Source: Seison nebaliae (Eukaryota > Rotifera > Pararotatoria > Seisonacea > Seisonidae). Taken from it: 64,000 nucleotides of DNA. The DNA lies in assembly GCA_023231475.1 (NCBI GenBank), contig JALJEE010003013.1, forward strand, positions 1 to 64,000. The letters are read 5' to 3'. Below the pieces are notes generated by a model. It saw only the letters and a list, made by a program, of their open reading frames with translations. It did not search any database and was not told where the DNA came from. Within the stretch, counting starts at the first letter, position 1. Every line of letters starts with the position of its first letter. A program made the translations under genes and the position numbers. Below are positions 24,609 to 39,800 of this stretch, one piece after another.

Positions 24609-27600
24609 ATGTCTGATTATTTCGATGGACAATTCCGAAGGAAGAATTTCCAATCGTTGGGTGGTAGTTCGAATGTGAATAATCGAAGTGATTTATTGAG
24701 GAATATTCAATTGCAACGAACGAAGAGAGTTGATGATCAAATTCAGAGGAGTAATATTCTTATTATACAGTCGAATATTCGACGATATCTCGTACAGAAA
24801 CATTTACGACAATTGTCAAATGGAAAGGCGCAAGAATTATTGAGGAAGTTCGACGAAGGAAATGGGTCGGTAGAGGAGTTTTTGGAATTCAATAAATATT
24901 TCTTCTTGACTGATGAATGGATTCTCGTGGAAATTGTAAAGATTTTCATTTCGAATTTTCCACAAATTCAAACTCTTCTTCATCACCACCATCGATATTG
25001 GCGATCGTTATCGTCTTTCCTTTTCAAACTTCTTCATTCCAATTTCCATCTCATCAATTATCAATATCAATTGAAATTATTTACAAAATTAACATCGAAA
25101 AAATTCGTGAAGGATTTCGAAGGAAACGACGAAATTTTTCCATTTTATTCATATCTCATCGTCAACGGTTATGTGGATCGTTGTCAGATGATCTTGGGTG
25201 AGATGTATAAGAATTTTCATGAGGGTCACAATCAGAAAAAATCGGATGAACGGTTTCGTATTGACCTCAGTGTCGAATGGACAAATATCATCACCAAATC
25301 CGCCAATTCTCTATTGAAATCGAGAGAAGTCGTTTATCATTCCTCTCATCATCTCGTGTCTTATATGAATCAGTTGATCGAGAACGATCTCTTCCAAATG
25401 TTACTCATACCGATATTAACCATATGGACGAAAAAAGAGTCGAGTTTAATACGAAACATTTTATTTTCCATTTTCAGACAATTTCTTTCGTCCATTCTCG
25501 TTCATGTCAACACTTTCATCATTCTACCCAACTTCTTCCTCCTTCTTTACAACAACAACAACAACAGTGAGTTGTTATTGTTAATTTTCGATTGTTATTT
25601 AGAATTCGTCGAAGAGTTCACAGACAAATTGAAATTGAATGAGAATGATGAAAATGAAAATCATATTTGCAGTTTCGTTAACGAAGAACATTTCCGTCAA
25701 TTCGTTCACATGATCAATACTCTCATCGAATGGTACGGACAATTGGAAATGTTGTCAATTCCAATCGATTCGAAGAGTTATGGAAGAATTTTGGAGAGTC
25801 TTCGAATCTTTTATGAATCGATTACTTGGACGAATAGTTTAAGAGAATTTCTCCTCAAAATTGACCATGAGAATTTTATGAATAACAATCGAATGAAGTT
25901 GAAGGAGATGTTGGACGAGAGTTATGGAATGAACGAGAAGAATATGAAGAAGTTCCCGCCTGACATCCTCCTCACATTAACCCAATTGGATGTTGATGAT
26001 TTATTCTCCGAATTATTCGACGACGACGAAATGTATGATACAATTGAACACGACGAACAAATGAAACAATTTAAACGAACATATCTATATCGAAGGAAGG
26101 AGAGTGTGGTTGAATTGAATGTTAAATCATTTGATTATGCTCAATTGAATCACTTCGAATTATCAGAGAGACATATCGTCAACGTCATGAACATTATCGA
26201 GTGTACACAATTCGAAATGAAATTCTATCAACTCATCAAATCACCACAACATCACGAACAAATGGAATCGAATGAGACGATGATTAATCTTTTGAAACTT
26301 CAATATTATCTGGTGAATAAAATGAACAGAAGTTCATTGAAACATTGTTGGATCGTTTATTTGATTGAAGATGGAATTTTCAATAAACTCATAAAAATTC
26401 TGCCGTCAAATCATCTACTGGAATTGAACGAAGTTTCCCAACAATCCAATATTATGACTTTGACTGAACAACGAAATCTCATTCCCATTATCACCATGTT
26501 CACACATCTTCTCCTCTATCATTTGTTGAGTGTGGACGATATTGAAATGCACAAACGATTCAGTTATGACGAGAAAGATATTCTCTATGAGAGCTCATTG
26601 AAATCGTTAGGGAAACGATTAATGTTCGTCTGTCTTTACGTTCTCAATCGAATGGTGGACGAAGATAAGATTAAAGTACTCAAACACATCGAAACGAGTC
26701 GGTCGACGGATGTGTCGATGGCTGATATGGTCACCGTTTCCGACGATACTGAAAGAAGACGCCGATTTCGTGAAGCTCTCGGAATAACGAAAGAAACGAA
26801 AACTAATGCTTTCCTCTTCATCGAAGTGAATTATATTCGACATCTCTTCTTCATCTGTACACGATTCCTCCGATCGTTACATGATCGTGATGAACGTCTT
26901 CAATTATTCCCCGAAGATTTCTGGCAAATTGGCGATCATCAATTCTCTGGGAAAAGTTTCCTCTTCACCAATTTAGATGATTTGCCGTACGTGAAACATG
27001 TTCTCGCTCCTCGACGAAATACCACACGCAACGATAATTGGTATGTCCTATTGGAAGCGTTCACTAATCCAAGTTATTTTCATTTCCATCATTTCCATCA
27101 TATTTATTTCTCTTCAGATATTATTATGCAATCGAATCAACTAAATTCAATTGAAAGAAAACAAATCACTTTCCTCCTCAATATTCCTTTCTTTATCAAT
27201 TTCGACCATCGTCTCAAAATCCTTTATACTTTCATCAATCGTATCGATAGAGATCATGGAGAACGAAGACATCTCGATCTCATTCTTCATCGTAACGACA
27301 TTTATCATGACGCATTCAGACAAATTCCAGCTACCACCGAATCCTTCCATCCAAACAACATCTCCGTCCGCTTCATCGAAGAACGCACCGACAAATACGA
27401 ATTGGGAATTGATGGGGGTGGTTTACGACGAGAATTCCTTCACGAATTACTCGTTTATGCATTTGATCCTTCCAACCAATTCTTCAAATTAAGCAATACG
27501 GGATATATTTATCCTAATCCGGCTGGCAACCAATTACAAATGAGACAACATTTCTATTTCATTGGGAAGATGTTGGGTGTCGTTAGTTCCATTTCCATCC

Positions 27601-28541
27601 TTATTTCCATTTCCATTTCCATCTAACAGGCTATTTATACCGGTGTACATATTGATATAAATTTCTCCCAATTCTTCCTCAATCAAATCCTTCACGAATC
27701 AGAGAAAGTTGATATTCATCATTTGAATATATTGGATCCGATTCTTTATAAGTTCCATACAATTATTATAATTCATTTACTCATCATATAATTCATAATC
27801 AAATATTATAGGAATCTTCTCTCGTTAATGTATTATGAGACGAATGTGGAAGAATTGAATTTGGACTTCACTTATATGTCCGTCTTGGACAACGTATCGA
27901 AAGTTTGATTTACAAATAATCTTTCCTCAAATTATCAATTCTAATAGACGATTGAACTAATCGAAAATGGAAGAAATGTTCCTGTGACTAAAGAGAATCG
28001 ATACGAATATATCCTCAAATTAGCCGATTACAAATTGAACAAAGAAGTGCATTCATTCATACATCATTCGTTACTTTCATACTTTTAGTTCTCGACGAAT
28101 ATCGATGCATTCCGAAGTGGATTGGGCGATCAAATCGACTTGACCATACTCGAAATGTTCAGTGCACAAGAACTGCACCAAGTGATTTGCGGAACGTCGA
28201 AGCCGATTGATGTGGACGATTTCCGTGCTAATGTTACTTATGGGAATGATTATTCTGCCGAACATCCTGCCATTATCAATTTTTGGTCTGTCGTACAAGA
28301 AATGAATACGGAGCAACGCGGTCGTCTACTCAAATTCATCACGAGCTGTTCCAAACCTCCATATTTTGGATTTAGCAAAATTCTTCCCAATATATCCATC
28401 ACACCTACGGATAGTGGTCGATTGCCTACGTCGAGTACATGTATGAATATTCTTTATTTGCCACAAATCGAGAATCGAGAAGAAATGAAGCGAAGATTAA
28501 TGATGATAATTGAACACGATGTTGGTTTTGCACTTAGTTGA
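24609..28541 (+). CDS. UBE3C: HECT E3 ubiquitin ligase UBE3C (about 6 exons)
   Basis: UBE3C (yeast Hul5) is a proteasome-associated HECT ligase that extends ubiquitin chains on partly degraded substrates. Start 24609 gives MSDYFDGQFRRKNFQSLGG, matching the MFSFEGDF..SLGG opening of the family; 21 codons upstream in the same frame do not match. An IQ-like element IIQSNIRRYLVQKHL follows near residue 60. The long middle is a divergent helical region. The HECT domain begins near 27150 (ITFLLNIPFFINFDHRLKIL) and shows LGIDGGGLRREFLHELL and YPNPAGNQ. Introns lie near 27077-27118, 27580-27629, 27755-27811, 27891-27946 and 28045-28088. The last exon has FITSCSKPPYFGF and the catalytic Cys in LPTSSTCMN (codon 28440-28442), ending VGFALS, equivalent to GFELS. 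The family is confident because both ends match. Confidence 0.93.
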
Positions 28542-31500
28542 AGTGGAATAAAAAACGAATGGCCCCGACGAAATCGAGTCACATAATTAAACGGATCGAA
28601 TCGAGTAATAATTTGAAAATAAATTTTATTAAGTCACATCGTTATTGATGGTTTATGAGAGGTGAATTATCTGTTCATTAATCCGATTGTGAATGGAGAT
28701 GAAGAGAAGAGATGTAAATGAATAATTAAATAATGATAGGAATCATCTGTGAAGAAATGAGGAAATATTCCCAGTCGATCTCTAATTTCGAACGAGAATT
28801 CCATTTCTATGGGAATTTAATGTACCTCCGTTGTCACGACAACGAATGTTTGGGTGAAAGGAAAAAATTACTTGTTGAATAATTTCTTCTGGTACCTAAA
28901 TGGTGTTAGAATGAAATTGAATTAGTGCGGTTAGAATTACATCATTATTATTCGTTGGACATGATCGTTAATTCTACAATTCTTCTTTTTTTCCTTCTAA
29001 TTTCAACATAATTTCTTCATGCTCAAATTTACTTCCCTCCCTACTACTCTCTCTCCCACATTCAATTGAGACAATAGTAAAAATTATCACAATTAACGAG
29101 AGAAATTATTCAAATTAATCTTCATATTATCATTGTCGTTTCATTCTTCATATTATCGCTCTTCCATCATGTGAATGAGAAGGATTTACATAAGAATAAA
29201 TATGGAAATTTCCAAAACTGTTTTCAGTTGTCTATTCGCAATTTGACGTTTCGATAATAATTTCGAGCAACTCCTTCACAAATTTAATTGAATCAATTTC
29301 CAAACCTTCTAAATTTCCTCTCAATCATTTAGTCGAAATGAAATTGTTTAATTATTTGAAGCCCTAAGAAAATTGAAGGAGGGTGAGTCAGTAATTCTCA
29401 GAGGAATTGAAAGGAAAATCATATTTTTTTCCATTTTATTTCAACTGTAAAGAATTCGTATAATACAACTACTTTATTGGTAGGAGAACGATAAAATGAA
29501 TGAGAATGTTCTTTTAATAACAGATAATTTATTGGGAAATCATTTCAGAAGTTGTTACTTTCTTTTAGGAAGAAAACCGAAAAATTTTCGTTTGTGTTTC
29601 CATAAAAATCTGAGGGGTGATAATCGATCCGAATAGTGTTGAGCCGAATGGTCACTGATTGTTGTGGAGGGTGAATGAGAGAAGAGTTGTTTAGGAAACA
29701 ACATTCTTACAATTATCAATATTCCTATTAATATAATTACATTTGATTATGGATTTTGATAAATAAGTTCTTTTGATCTATCCGAATTCCATCATCAAAT
29801 GGAACGATATATCGACCATTATTATTAGCAACACTTCCGTTTGTTCGGTGTTGGATGGATGGAGGGGATGATGGATGAATGATTAGATGAATCATTTTTC
29901 TCTTGTCTCTTCTAATTCTTTTCTTCGTTCAAAAGGAGATTCCCCCTCACTTTTGTTCGACAATATTCCGTTGCCATTCATTCTTCCTGACAATAATTGT
30001 TCGATTGTTCATATTAGTTAATTGCTTTTGTTTACTTTTCCCTCATTATCAATCGAATTCTCATGTTGTCTAATAATCAATTGATTCAATTAAACAAAAG
30101 AACATTCTGTGTCAAATGAGAACGATTTGATTCTTTTACAAGTTTTTTTTCTGAAATTTCATTTTTTCAAATAAACAAAATAATTTCACATTTTCATATT
30201 CAAGTGACATCCATCCAATGGTAGAAATTGATTGGTATAAAAATTCATATCTTCCTAAAAATTTTCAGGTGAATGAAATGGAACAATATTCACTCCCAAC
30301 AGGAAGTGTGTGATGGAGAAAATTGTTTTATTAAATATTTCCATGATTTCTCTCAATTCATCACTCTAATTGTTCTTTCGACCTCTTTCACTCTTTCCAT
30401 TATAAAGAGATGGGAAATGTGTCGATACCTTTTCCTTATTATCGTTTCGACTTCAACATTCAACACAACTCTTATGTGGTATGTGGCGAACAGATGGTAA
30501 TTGGTTATTTCGATCGCTCTTACTCTTTTAAAATTTACAATTAACTTTCATGTAGGCACTCTCCGTTAATTCGCGTTGCTCATATCAGAAATGGCAGAAA
30601 CTGTTACCATGTGCAAAAACCATTTATTATTAACAATCCGCCATTTCTTTTCCCATCTCTCAGATACTGAGTTTATTAGGGATAGAACTTGTCAACCGTT
30701 CTAACCCTAATACGAACCGACTAACGTAATATAATGACCTCAATTGGACGTGATTCTGATAACGGAAATATTCTATGTTGATGGAATATATTATATAAGA
30801 CAAGAAAAAAGTCATGCCTATTTTTTTAAGGATAATTAAAGTATTTTCTAATTTTATTTTGATATAATCATTTGTCCTTTTCTCATCATTTGATAGTGGG
30901 AAATATGGGAATTATTTATATCTTCGTAATTTAGTTGTCAAGTTCGGGAAATCTCCTTTCCAATCTCTTGAATGAGTAGTATTAATTGGGAGAAAAATAT
31001 CATTTTCAATATAGTCCATTTGCATGAATGTTTGTGGAATATTGACCGATATAATCGGTCGGACGAAAGAACGACATTAGTTGAAGGATAAGATTGATGT
31101 ATTAACTTGTATTGTTAGTATTTATTTGTTAGTTGTGGCGTTGATAAGAGAAGAAAGGTACTAAATTATACAAAATCCTTGACGAGTATTAGTTGCGAGG
31201 AAAGACGTCTTCTCATTCTCTCTCGTGTATCAGTCACGAAAGATATTATTAGATATTAAGAATGAAGTCAATAAACGATTATATTTCATTACATTTCATT
31301 ATCGATTATTATATTAGAGATTTCTCCATTGTCTTCCTGTTTCTGTTCGACGATGGATGAGTTGTTTAGAGACGAATGTCTAACTACCTTTATACTTTCG
31401 ACATCGAACACGTTGATCTCATCGATCATTATAATTTGTTGGTTGTCGACGGTTTCCTTCTCATCATTTTCATAATTCTCTGGTTTCCATACCTTTCCTC

Positions 31501-34500
31501 ATCCCGCCCAATATATGCCTTTCTGTTTTCCGTCTATTTTTTCTGGCAGATAATTCAAATTGATCTTATTTCCCTTCATTTACGATGAGAACAATCGACA
31601 CGTAAGAATAAGAAGCTAGAATTGAAAAGGAAGAGATCGTATGTTCGAAAGAGAAAGGAAAAATAATTGGAAATGTGACAACAACTAAACTTTGAGCTAA
31701 ACTTATTCCCCCTTCCACCAAACTTACGACGACTAACCTCATTTTCGATACAAAAATGAAAAAATTATCTATTCATATTCAATCCAGATCGAATAATTTG
31801 ATGTTTGTTTATCGATTACTATCTCATTATTCTCCACACCGAATAATCGGATGTATTGGATATCATAATTTATTACTCGTTTCTCCTTTCTAGTTCCAGT
31901 TAAACATTATTAAGATACCACCATCTTTCATCTCATATGTTCTCATTATCTCCAACCATCGTTGAACCGTTGAACCTCATAGAATCTCTCGTCCATGAGA
32001 GATGATATGGTAACTCTTTCAATGTTCATAGTTCCATTTATAACATCATTATAGTTTTCTGAAGTCGATTCATTTTCTAATGACAGTTTGGCTCCATTCT
32101 TTATAATACTTTCCTCCTTTACTAAAGGACCTTTAGTGAGATTTTATTAAAATTGAAAAACAAATATTTATCCGGGTCGAGATGGAAGGTGGATAACATT
32201 ACCACAACTTTACCAAAGTCACAGAACTATCCATGAAACCTTGGTTTATCATCTCAATGGGAATTTCTAAAAGTATCATCAAATCGATCGAAGTGTGAGA
32301 ATATCTCAAACTTTTTCATAATATCATCACCGAATTCCACAACTCTCGAGTATTATAAAGGCAGACAACGTCTCAGTTACAAAGATGATGGAACATGATG
32401 AAGAGAACACTCTAAAGGAAAGTTGAGAAGTAAAATGACCAAAAATAATTTCCTCGACTTTTTTGTATTGAGAGAAATGTTTGTAGGACATTTTCTTTTT
32501 GAAGTTTTTTCTTCGATTAACGTGCTAGTTAGAAGAAGCGTTACGTGTCGTTACATTTATGAGAAAGACAAATTGTTGGTGTTAATTAATAGAAGTTTCT
32601 TCGCAGGTTTTACGCTCCGAAAGTAAACTATCTACTACATAGTATGTAGTTATTCTTATGAATTGTCGGGAATTTGACACGTTGAATCCAGCTGAATGTA
32701 AAATTTCTGTAGTTTGTTGATCGTAGTAAATTGTTTATTATGTGAAATGGTTTGATTGCACAGCTTTCATTCGATAACCATTAAAAGAGGATGGAAAAGC
32801 TAGGAAGGGAAAGAAATTTTATATGTGAACGATAATTTGTTTCAAGGTATTCGTAGTCAGTTCTCTAATATTTTCACTAAATCATATTTGCCTTTCTTTT
32901 TATTTTGTTAACTTTCTCATTTCCACCTGATATATTGAAAGTTTTAACCAAAAACATTTTATTTTTTTCAAGGTTTCCATCACTTTATATAATTTTCGCT
33001 GATTAATTCACTTTACTATGTATAATTATTTCATTCTTTCAACCGATTATCATATTCACTTTTTAATGATTTCCCTTCGATTCTTCAATGTTTCCCCACT
33101 TTCTTCTATAAAACATAATAACAATCCTCATTTGGTGTTAATGGGAACCAATTAACGTGAATCCAACTAAATCGTTTTGTTTTTCTGAATTACCTCCAAC
33201 TTCCTGATAATGAACATTTAAATATTATTATTGAGGTAAAACTTCTTTTAGTTCGAAACTTAATTCGAAAAACTTTCTTTTATGTGTTTAACAAATTCGG
33301 AGTAATTCGAAACTTTCATCGTCGAATTGAGAAAAAAAACCATCAAAACGCCAACAGTATTTACAGACGGTCAATCGAATTATAATTATTTCAATTATTT
33401 AATTATCGAAATAACTTAATCAAGTTATTATTCGAAAAAATTATTTGACATACGTTAATTTATGAAACTGATAAATTTGAACATGTCCGTTGTGAGTAAT
33501 GGACATGTTATTGGACATTGCATAAAAGTTCATGGAATTAATTGTTGTTAGAGAAGAGTTTGATGAAAAGAAATTAACTGATAAATATTGCTCTATTTGC
33601 AGATACATTCTATTCCATCGGATGGAAATCGTCTTTTTCAGAATGATAATTATCGTTTGAATATTCTTCTCATGTTTTCGGATGGTGGGGATGTAGAAAC
33701 TACATCCTACAGATGGTATCTAGTGTTGGTGGAACGTGTCAGAAGGAAATCCGTCTACATTTCTCCTACGTATTCTATTTCTCCAATACATAGAACTTAA
33801 TCATTAACTTTTAATGTGTTGACAACCGATATATAGAACTGTTAAATAATTGAGATACAACTCTAATTCATTGAGTTGTTTTTGATGAACAGAAAATATT
33901 TTTATATTCGTACAAGGCAGCAGATTATGATTGTGAATGATGAGAATCTTCTTGTTTATTTTCATCGGAATTCCTTACTTTTTCTCCTTGTCTGATGAGT
34001 GAAAGTTGAAAATAGAATTCATACAAATATGCCTTTGTGTTTAGGAGAAAGTTAAGAAAAAGATAGAGATATTTTGGGACAATTACTCGATTACCACTTT
34101 CGAAAAACGAGTAATGTTCTAGAATTCTTCTCGTTCATTTATCATTCGATGACAATGCATGATGGATTCTTTGAGAGAAAAGACAGGTATAATTTCCCCA
34201 AAATTTTTGAGCGAACGGAAATCGTTGTAATGAAATTGTAGTTGGGAGGTGTGGTCGATTGGACCACATTCCGCACATTGAAGTCTCAAATTCGAACAAA
34301 TTATTAGTTTCGGATAAACAATTTGAGAAAATAATTATTCGTCGTTCTAATAAGAATAATTTGGGATAATTTTTACTTTCTTATTGTTACTCTTCGTCTC
34401 CCACCAACTAAATGTTCTTTAAAAGTTAGTGTTGTTTATTCTGAAAATAGAATGTTTGGGAAAGTGTGTTGCGAGATGTTAGGAATAGTTTCCATTATAA

Positions 34501-36825
34501 AGATTTCGGCCAACGGCCATTCACTTCAACTTATTATTGGCTTCAAATACTTTCCCCCACTCCACTAACTGTCCTTAATGTTAAGTGGAGAATTTATGGA
34601 ATTCACTGATAACATTCCGTTTTTTACATTTAATCATTACTCGTTAGAGATTTGTGACCGCATTATAAATCTCGAAAATTTGACGGCGAGATGACGATAT
34701 TTTGAACAAACGACTATTCTTAAACGAACATGTCACCCGAGAAATATCTTGTTCATTTTTTTTGTCTCACTCTGTTCGACAAAAAGAAAGCAGATCTCTT
34801 AGTTATTTCACGAACAGATATTAAGATTAGGATACCCTTTTAATTATAACAAATTAAGGAACTTTACTTTTAATTTTAAGGAGACCAAGTGGCTATTTTA
34901 TCGACTATTTCACTCAATCAATTCATGGGAGAAATAGAATAATTAGATAGTTATCAATTGTCCCACAACTATGATTAAATAAATCGAATATTTTTAATCA
35001 AGAAAACTTTTCCTTTTGCATAACGAAACATTTCATTAGACGTATCTCGTTTAATAAATCGTTCAAATATCAGTCTCTCCTTCTCCGGAAGATTTCACGG
35101 AGTAAAATTTATAATTGGACATGTTATTAAAAAAATCTTATTGCTTTTCTCATATTTTACGTAAATGTGATAATGATAATGATGAAATAGATATTAAGGT
35201 TATATGATGACCAAAAGGAGAATTAATAAAAATTTCCGATTATTTCTTTCAAAACTTTTCCGTAATTTTAAGTTACGTAAAAGATACAATAGTGTAAATG
35301 TTCCTCAATTTTATACCATTAATACGCAAAAGGATCCATTGGGAAAACATTTAGATGGAATTTCAAATCTTATCACCGTTTTCTTTTGAAATTTGTCAAA
35401 ATTACACAATTTAATCTTGTTTATTCTTATTTGTATTATGTAATTATTATCGTATTTTTGATTTACGTGATTGTTTCCCTGATATTGTGCTCACAATTTT
35501 TATCTTCCAAATGGAAGAAGTGTCGTCATATATAACCTTGGATTAATTGAAGAATCTAGTGGAAAATTACTTCGATGTTATCAATATGTAATGTTAACAA
35601 CAAATTGAAAGGTGTCCTGTGACTGTCTGTGGCGATGATACAGAACGATAGGATTTGTAACTAGATCCACTAGTTTGATCATTGTAATCAGTTGATCAAC
35701 TAGATCAACTCAAAGTTTGTAACCAAATTCCATAAGATGCACCTTTAAAGATTCACATATCGCTATGAGAAAAATTGCATTTTTTTTTCATTGTACATTT
35801 TCACATCTGCTGTGGAAACTTAAAAATCACATTTCAATATTCGTCAGAAAATCGAACATTCTCAACTAAATTCCAACAATAAGATATTTTATAAGAAGAA
35901 ATAAGACATAAGACAATCGAACATAAAGTGCAATTGTAAATCGGAAAAGATAATATTATGAAGGACATTCTTCACTGAACTATAGAGAAAAGTATATGGT
36001 AACAGAAATAAATGATGAGAAACCTTAAAAATATTGCCAATATTTTCTATTTTCTCTTATTCTAATTTGAATCACACTAAAATTATTGTGCAAATAAAAT
36101 TCTTTTTACGAATTGTCAGATTTCAAATTATTTCAAGCAATTGTCCAATAGTCGAATTGTATTTGTTTTCGACGATTGTTTGTCCCAATTGAATATTCCC
36201 AACACATTCTCTTCCTATTCTGGTTCGTATGAAAATATGTGGTAATTATTAAGTTAGTTGGAGAGTATAAACGTCTCAGTTTATTGGGAGTTCTCCCTCT
36301 TATTCTCCTTTTCAAATAATTGTTTTAAATGAACATGGAGATGGCTATTTTTCCCAATGTTCAGAGAAGAAACTATTTTGTGACGAGTGTTGGTAACACA
36401 CCTCATTGCTTATCAATAACTTCTCGCTATTGAAATGAGAGGTTGATTATTTATCAATAGTAATTGATTGGTATCTCCAAACGTTTCATTCATTAAATTG
36501 AACGATGTACGAAAGTCTGTATATGGGGAGTCTAGGACGTTCAAGTTATTTTGAATTGTGATCCATTTTTATCGATCAAGATCGATACATGAAAGATCAT
36601 AAAACTCAGAGATCCAATGGCTCAAAAGTCCGTCTCCTCGTTGAAACAATTCAACTACATTCGAATGAGAAGAGATTCTAATCTTTCACTCAATATTCAT
36701 ATGAAAGAAATTTCTATTCATAATTGCTGATCATAATTTTTATGAAATCACTTTTCATTTTCATTTTAAATTTTCTTTAGATTTCCATTCTCAGATTGAG
36801 TTGTTAAAGAGAGAAAGAAGGAAAA
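28542..36825. other. 8.3 kb stretch with no supported gene
   Basis: AT-rich DNA between UBE3C and the TRIM-NHL gene. Reading frames are no longer than about 75 codons and lack family matches or consistent exon chains. Two frames near 30273-30500 and 31376-31588 are hydrophobic, as expected from T-rich sequence. No tRNA, transposon terminus or long repeat is recognised. This is the largest gap in a window otherwise dense with genes, so it could hold distal regulatory DNA or a long non-coding RNA, but nothing in it shows that directly. Confidence 0.5.
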
Positions 36826-39800
36826 ATGATCAACATTATGCAACTCCATACGGAACAATCAACATCAAACGGTAATGAATCACATCGAAGACATTCCCAA
36901 TCGAGTGGAGATACCGAAGAAAAATCATCAAACCACAGCAGTGATGACGGTGGATTAATAAATGAGAATTTTTTGGACGACCGAAAAAATGAGAAAACGG
37001 AATTGATGGATGGAATGAGTGAGTATTCTGGAACTAAGAATGGAAGTATTACCAGTGAAGATTCCTCCACGAACGATCAACAGTTCGACAATGGACATAA
37101 TGGAACATTGTCATCGAAGAAGAAAGGTGATGTTATGTCGATGAATTCAGATCAGGAATATTCGGAGAAAACGAATTTTTATCCTTCTGATTCCGATTCA
37201 TCATCATTTCGATCTTCCCCCTTCTCCACCATCAAAACGTCAAAACGTGATGAAATTCGAGCATTGAGAACTCATTATAAGATCAAGAACCAAATGAGAA
37301 ATTCCCCACGAATTAAGCACGATAGTGATTCGATCGATCCAATTCCTGCAGTGACGAAAGAGAAGAATAATTTCCAGGATCTGGATATTCCCGCTTATTC
37401 GTTGAACATCGACGATTATTCAATAGAGAATGTGAATGAGACATACGAATGCCTGAAGAGTAAACAACGATCGTCATTTGGTGAGAAAAGATTATCACCA
37501 TATTTTGATTTTCATAATCGAACTAATTCTCAATTGTCCACCACTTCCACCTTATTGGCACCGACGAAAATTTCAGAATCTCTCAAACTGTCCAATCAAC
37601 CAACGTTCGAACTGTCCGTAACAACTTCCAATTGTCAATCGAATATGTCGAAACCGATTTCTTCTTTAACCAATTCAGCCATTAAATCTACATCATTATC
37701 ATCATTGACATCATCTACTTCATCGCTTTGTACGCAACCAAATTCTTTCCAAACGAATCATCCTCATTTGAAGAGTGATACGAAATGTCTATTGAAATCA
37801 GCATCAATGATAAGTAACACGAATAATAATCGTTCGAGGATTAATAAGAAATCCTCGTCAACTTCCTCCACGACAACAACAGCAACAACAACGACGATGG
37901 GCAACAATGTGAAGAGAGGTAATAATCCGAAATTAATGAATCGTAATTATGGGAGATCGGAGAAATTGGAGAAACGTCGATTAACGAACGAGAAGATTGA
38001 GAGTCGGAAAATGACGAAACATAAAACGAATGAAACGACGAACAATATAACAAGTCGAACGAATAAGAATAAGACGACGAGCAATAGTCCAATTCGTTCG
38101 TTCAACAATCATCGAAGTTCGACGTTAACTAAACATGGGAAACAAGCGTCATTCGCCGTCATGAAACAAAGTTCGACTCCTCCCGTTCTCATCGCCAATA
38201 AAGAGAATAGCAACAGTAACAATTGTGGAAATATCGTGAGGAAGGAGGACATTCTCTCGTATATCGAATGTCCATTGTGTCAGACGACGTTGTCCGATCC
38301 TCGTAATCTGATGTGTGGGCATACGGTGTGTTTGAAGTGTGTGGATGCACTTCGTCGATCGTCCTCCAACAAATTCCATTTATGTCCCGTATGTAACAAG
38401 TCCGTTTATATTGATCGTCCTGATGTCCTCCCAATCAATTTTCTGGTACAAAAAATTCTGAGTATTCCTTATCATCATATCGGTCTCTCCAATATCAATT
38501 GTGAGGAGTGTAAAGATAGTGAGAATGCGGCTTGTACTGAATGTCGTCATTGTAATCGTCGATTATGTCTTAATTGTAAAGTGAAACATTTGGAGGAGAT
38601 ACGAGAGAGTATTGAAGAAGAAATTTCGACTAATATCAATAAACTCGATACATTGACCAGTTGGAATTTATTTATAAAAAATCAATTTTATCTTTCTTTA
38701 GATGAATTGACGAATAATTTAGAGAATGGCGAACGAATGTTGTTGAGCCAAATAAAACACTTACATGAATTGGTTGAGGAGAAGAAAGAATTTATTATGA
38801 ATCATTTCAAACAAATCCGTCATCAAAATATGGAACAGTTATCATCATATAAATATCTAATTATATTTCAACATTTATTTTCAGAATTGACTTGGCCAAA
38901 CAGAAAGTTGACGAGTTGCATCTCATCGATAAATTAAATGAGTTAAAATTAAATTTAAATTTGAAAATTTATTATCATCCTGCTGGTTTAGAGCGAAAGC
39001 GAATGAAGAGAAGTTTGTCGATATTCGTCGAGATCTTTATCAACACAATTCGATAATTAATGGAAATCTTTCATCACTCAATTCAGTTTTATTTAAATTA
39101 TAAAACTAAAAAAAAAATCATAATTTCCATTTCTCTAGTCGAATAAACGAGTGGAACAAATGACAAAACAATTCCATTCGAATATCGAACAATGGATGGA
39201 TCTGATAAACAATTCTCCTCTCGAGAAAGTGGAGAGGGAATTAATTCCGTTACAATTCCAACCGAAACGAATTTGTCGATCGTCGAAATATATTTATATC
39301 TCAACCACCAGAACGGTGAATGTGTTCGATTTAAAATATCAACATCTTTATTGGATCGGAGATCAAGGAAAGGAGCGAGGTCGATTCTTGTCCTGTGGAT
39401 CGATCGATATCAATGGAAATGATCAATTGGTCGCTGTCGATCATGTCCAGAATAAAATATTCATCTTCAATGAAAATGACGATTTAATCAAAACGATTAA
39501 TCAACGAAATGATCGTCATGTTCTATTCCGTCAAATTCAACAGATGAAAGTTGATCAACAATCCAACAACATTTTCATTTTGGACAAAGATCGCAATTCG
39601 TTGAGACGTCTCAATTCGGATGGTGATCAATTGTTTCAGATTGTGATGGATCACAATGAATTGGTGAAATCGTTCGATGTGAAAAAGGAGACGATTTGTC
39701 TAATAACGTCACGTTCTATTCATTTGTATGATATCGATGGAGTGGAGAAGAGATGTATCGAATTCAAATCATTGAAACTATGTCAGAAACCGAAACAAGT

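Noticed and set aside
30273-31588. Hydrophobic frames at 30.3 and 31.4 kb as chemoreceptor exons
   Set aside because: They are single short frames in T-rich DNA with no consistent exon chain or family motif.
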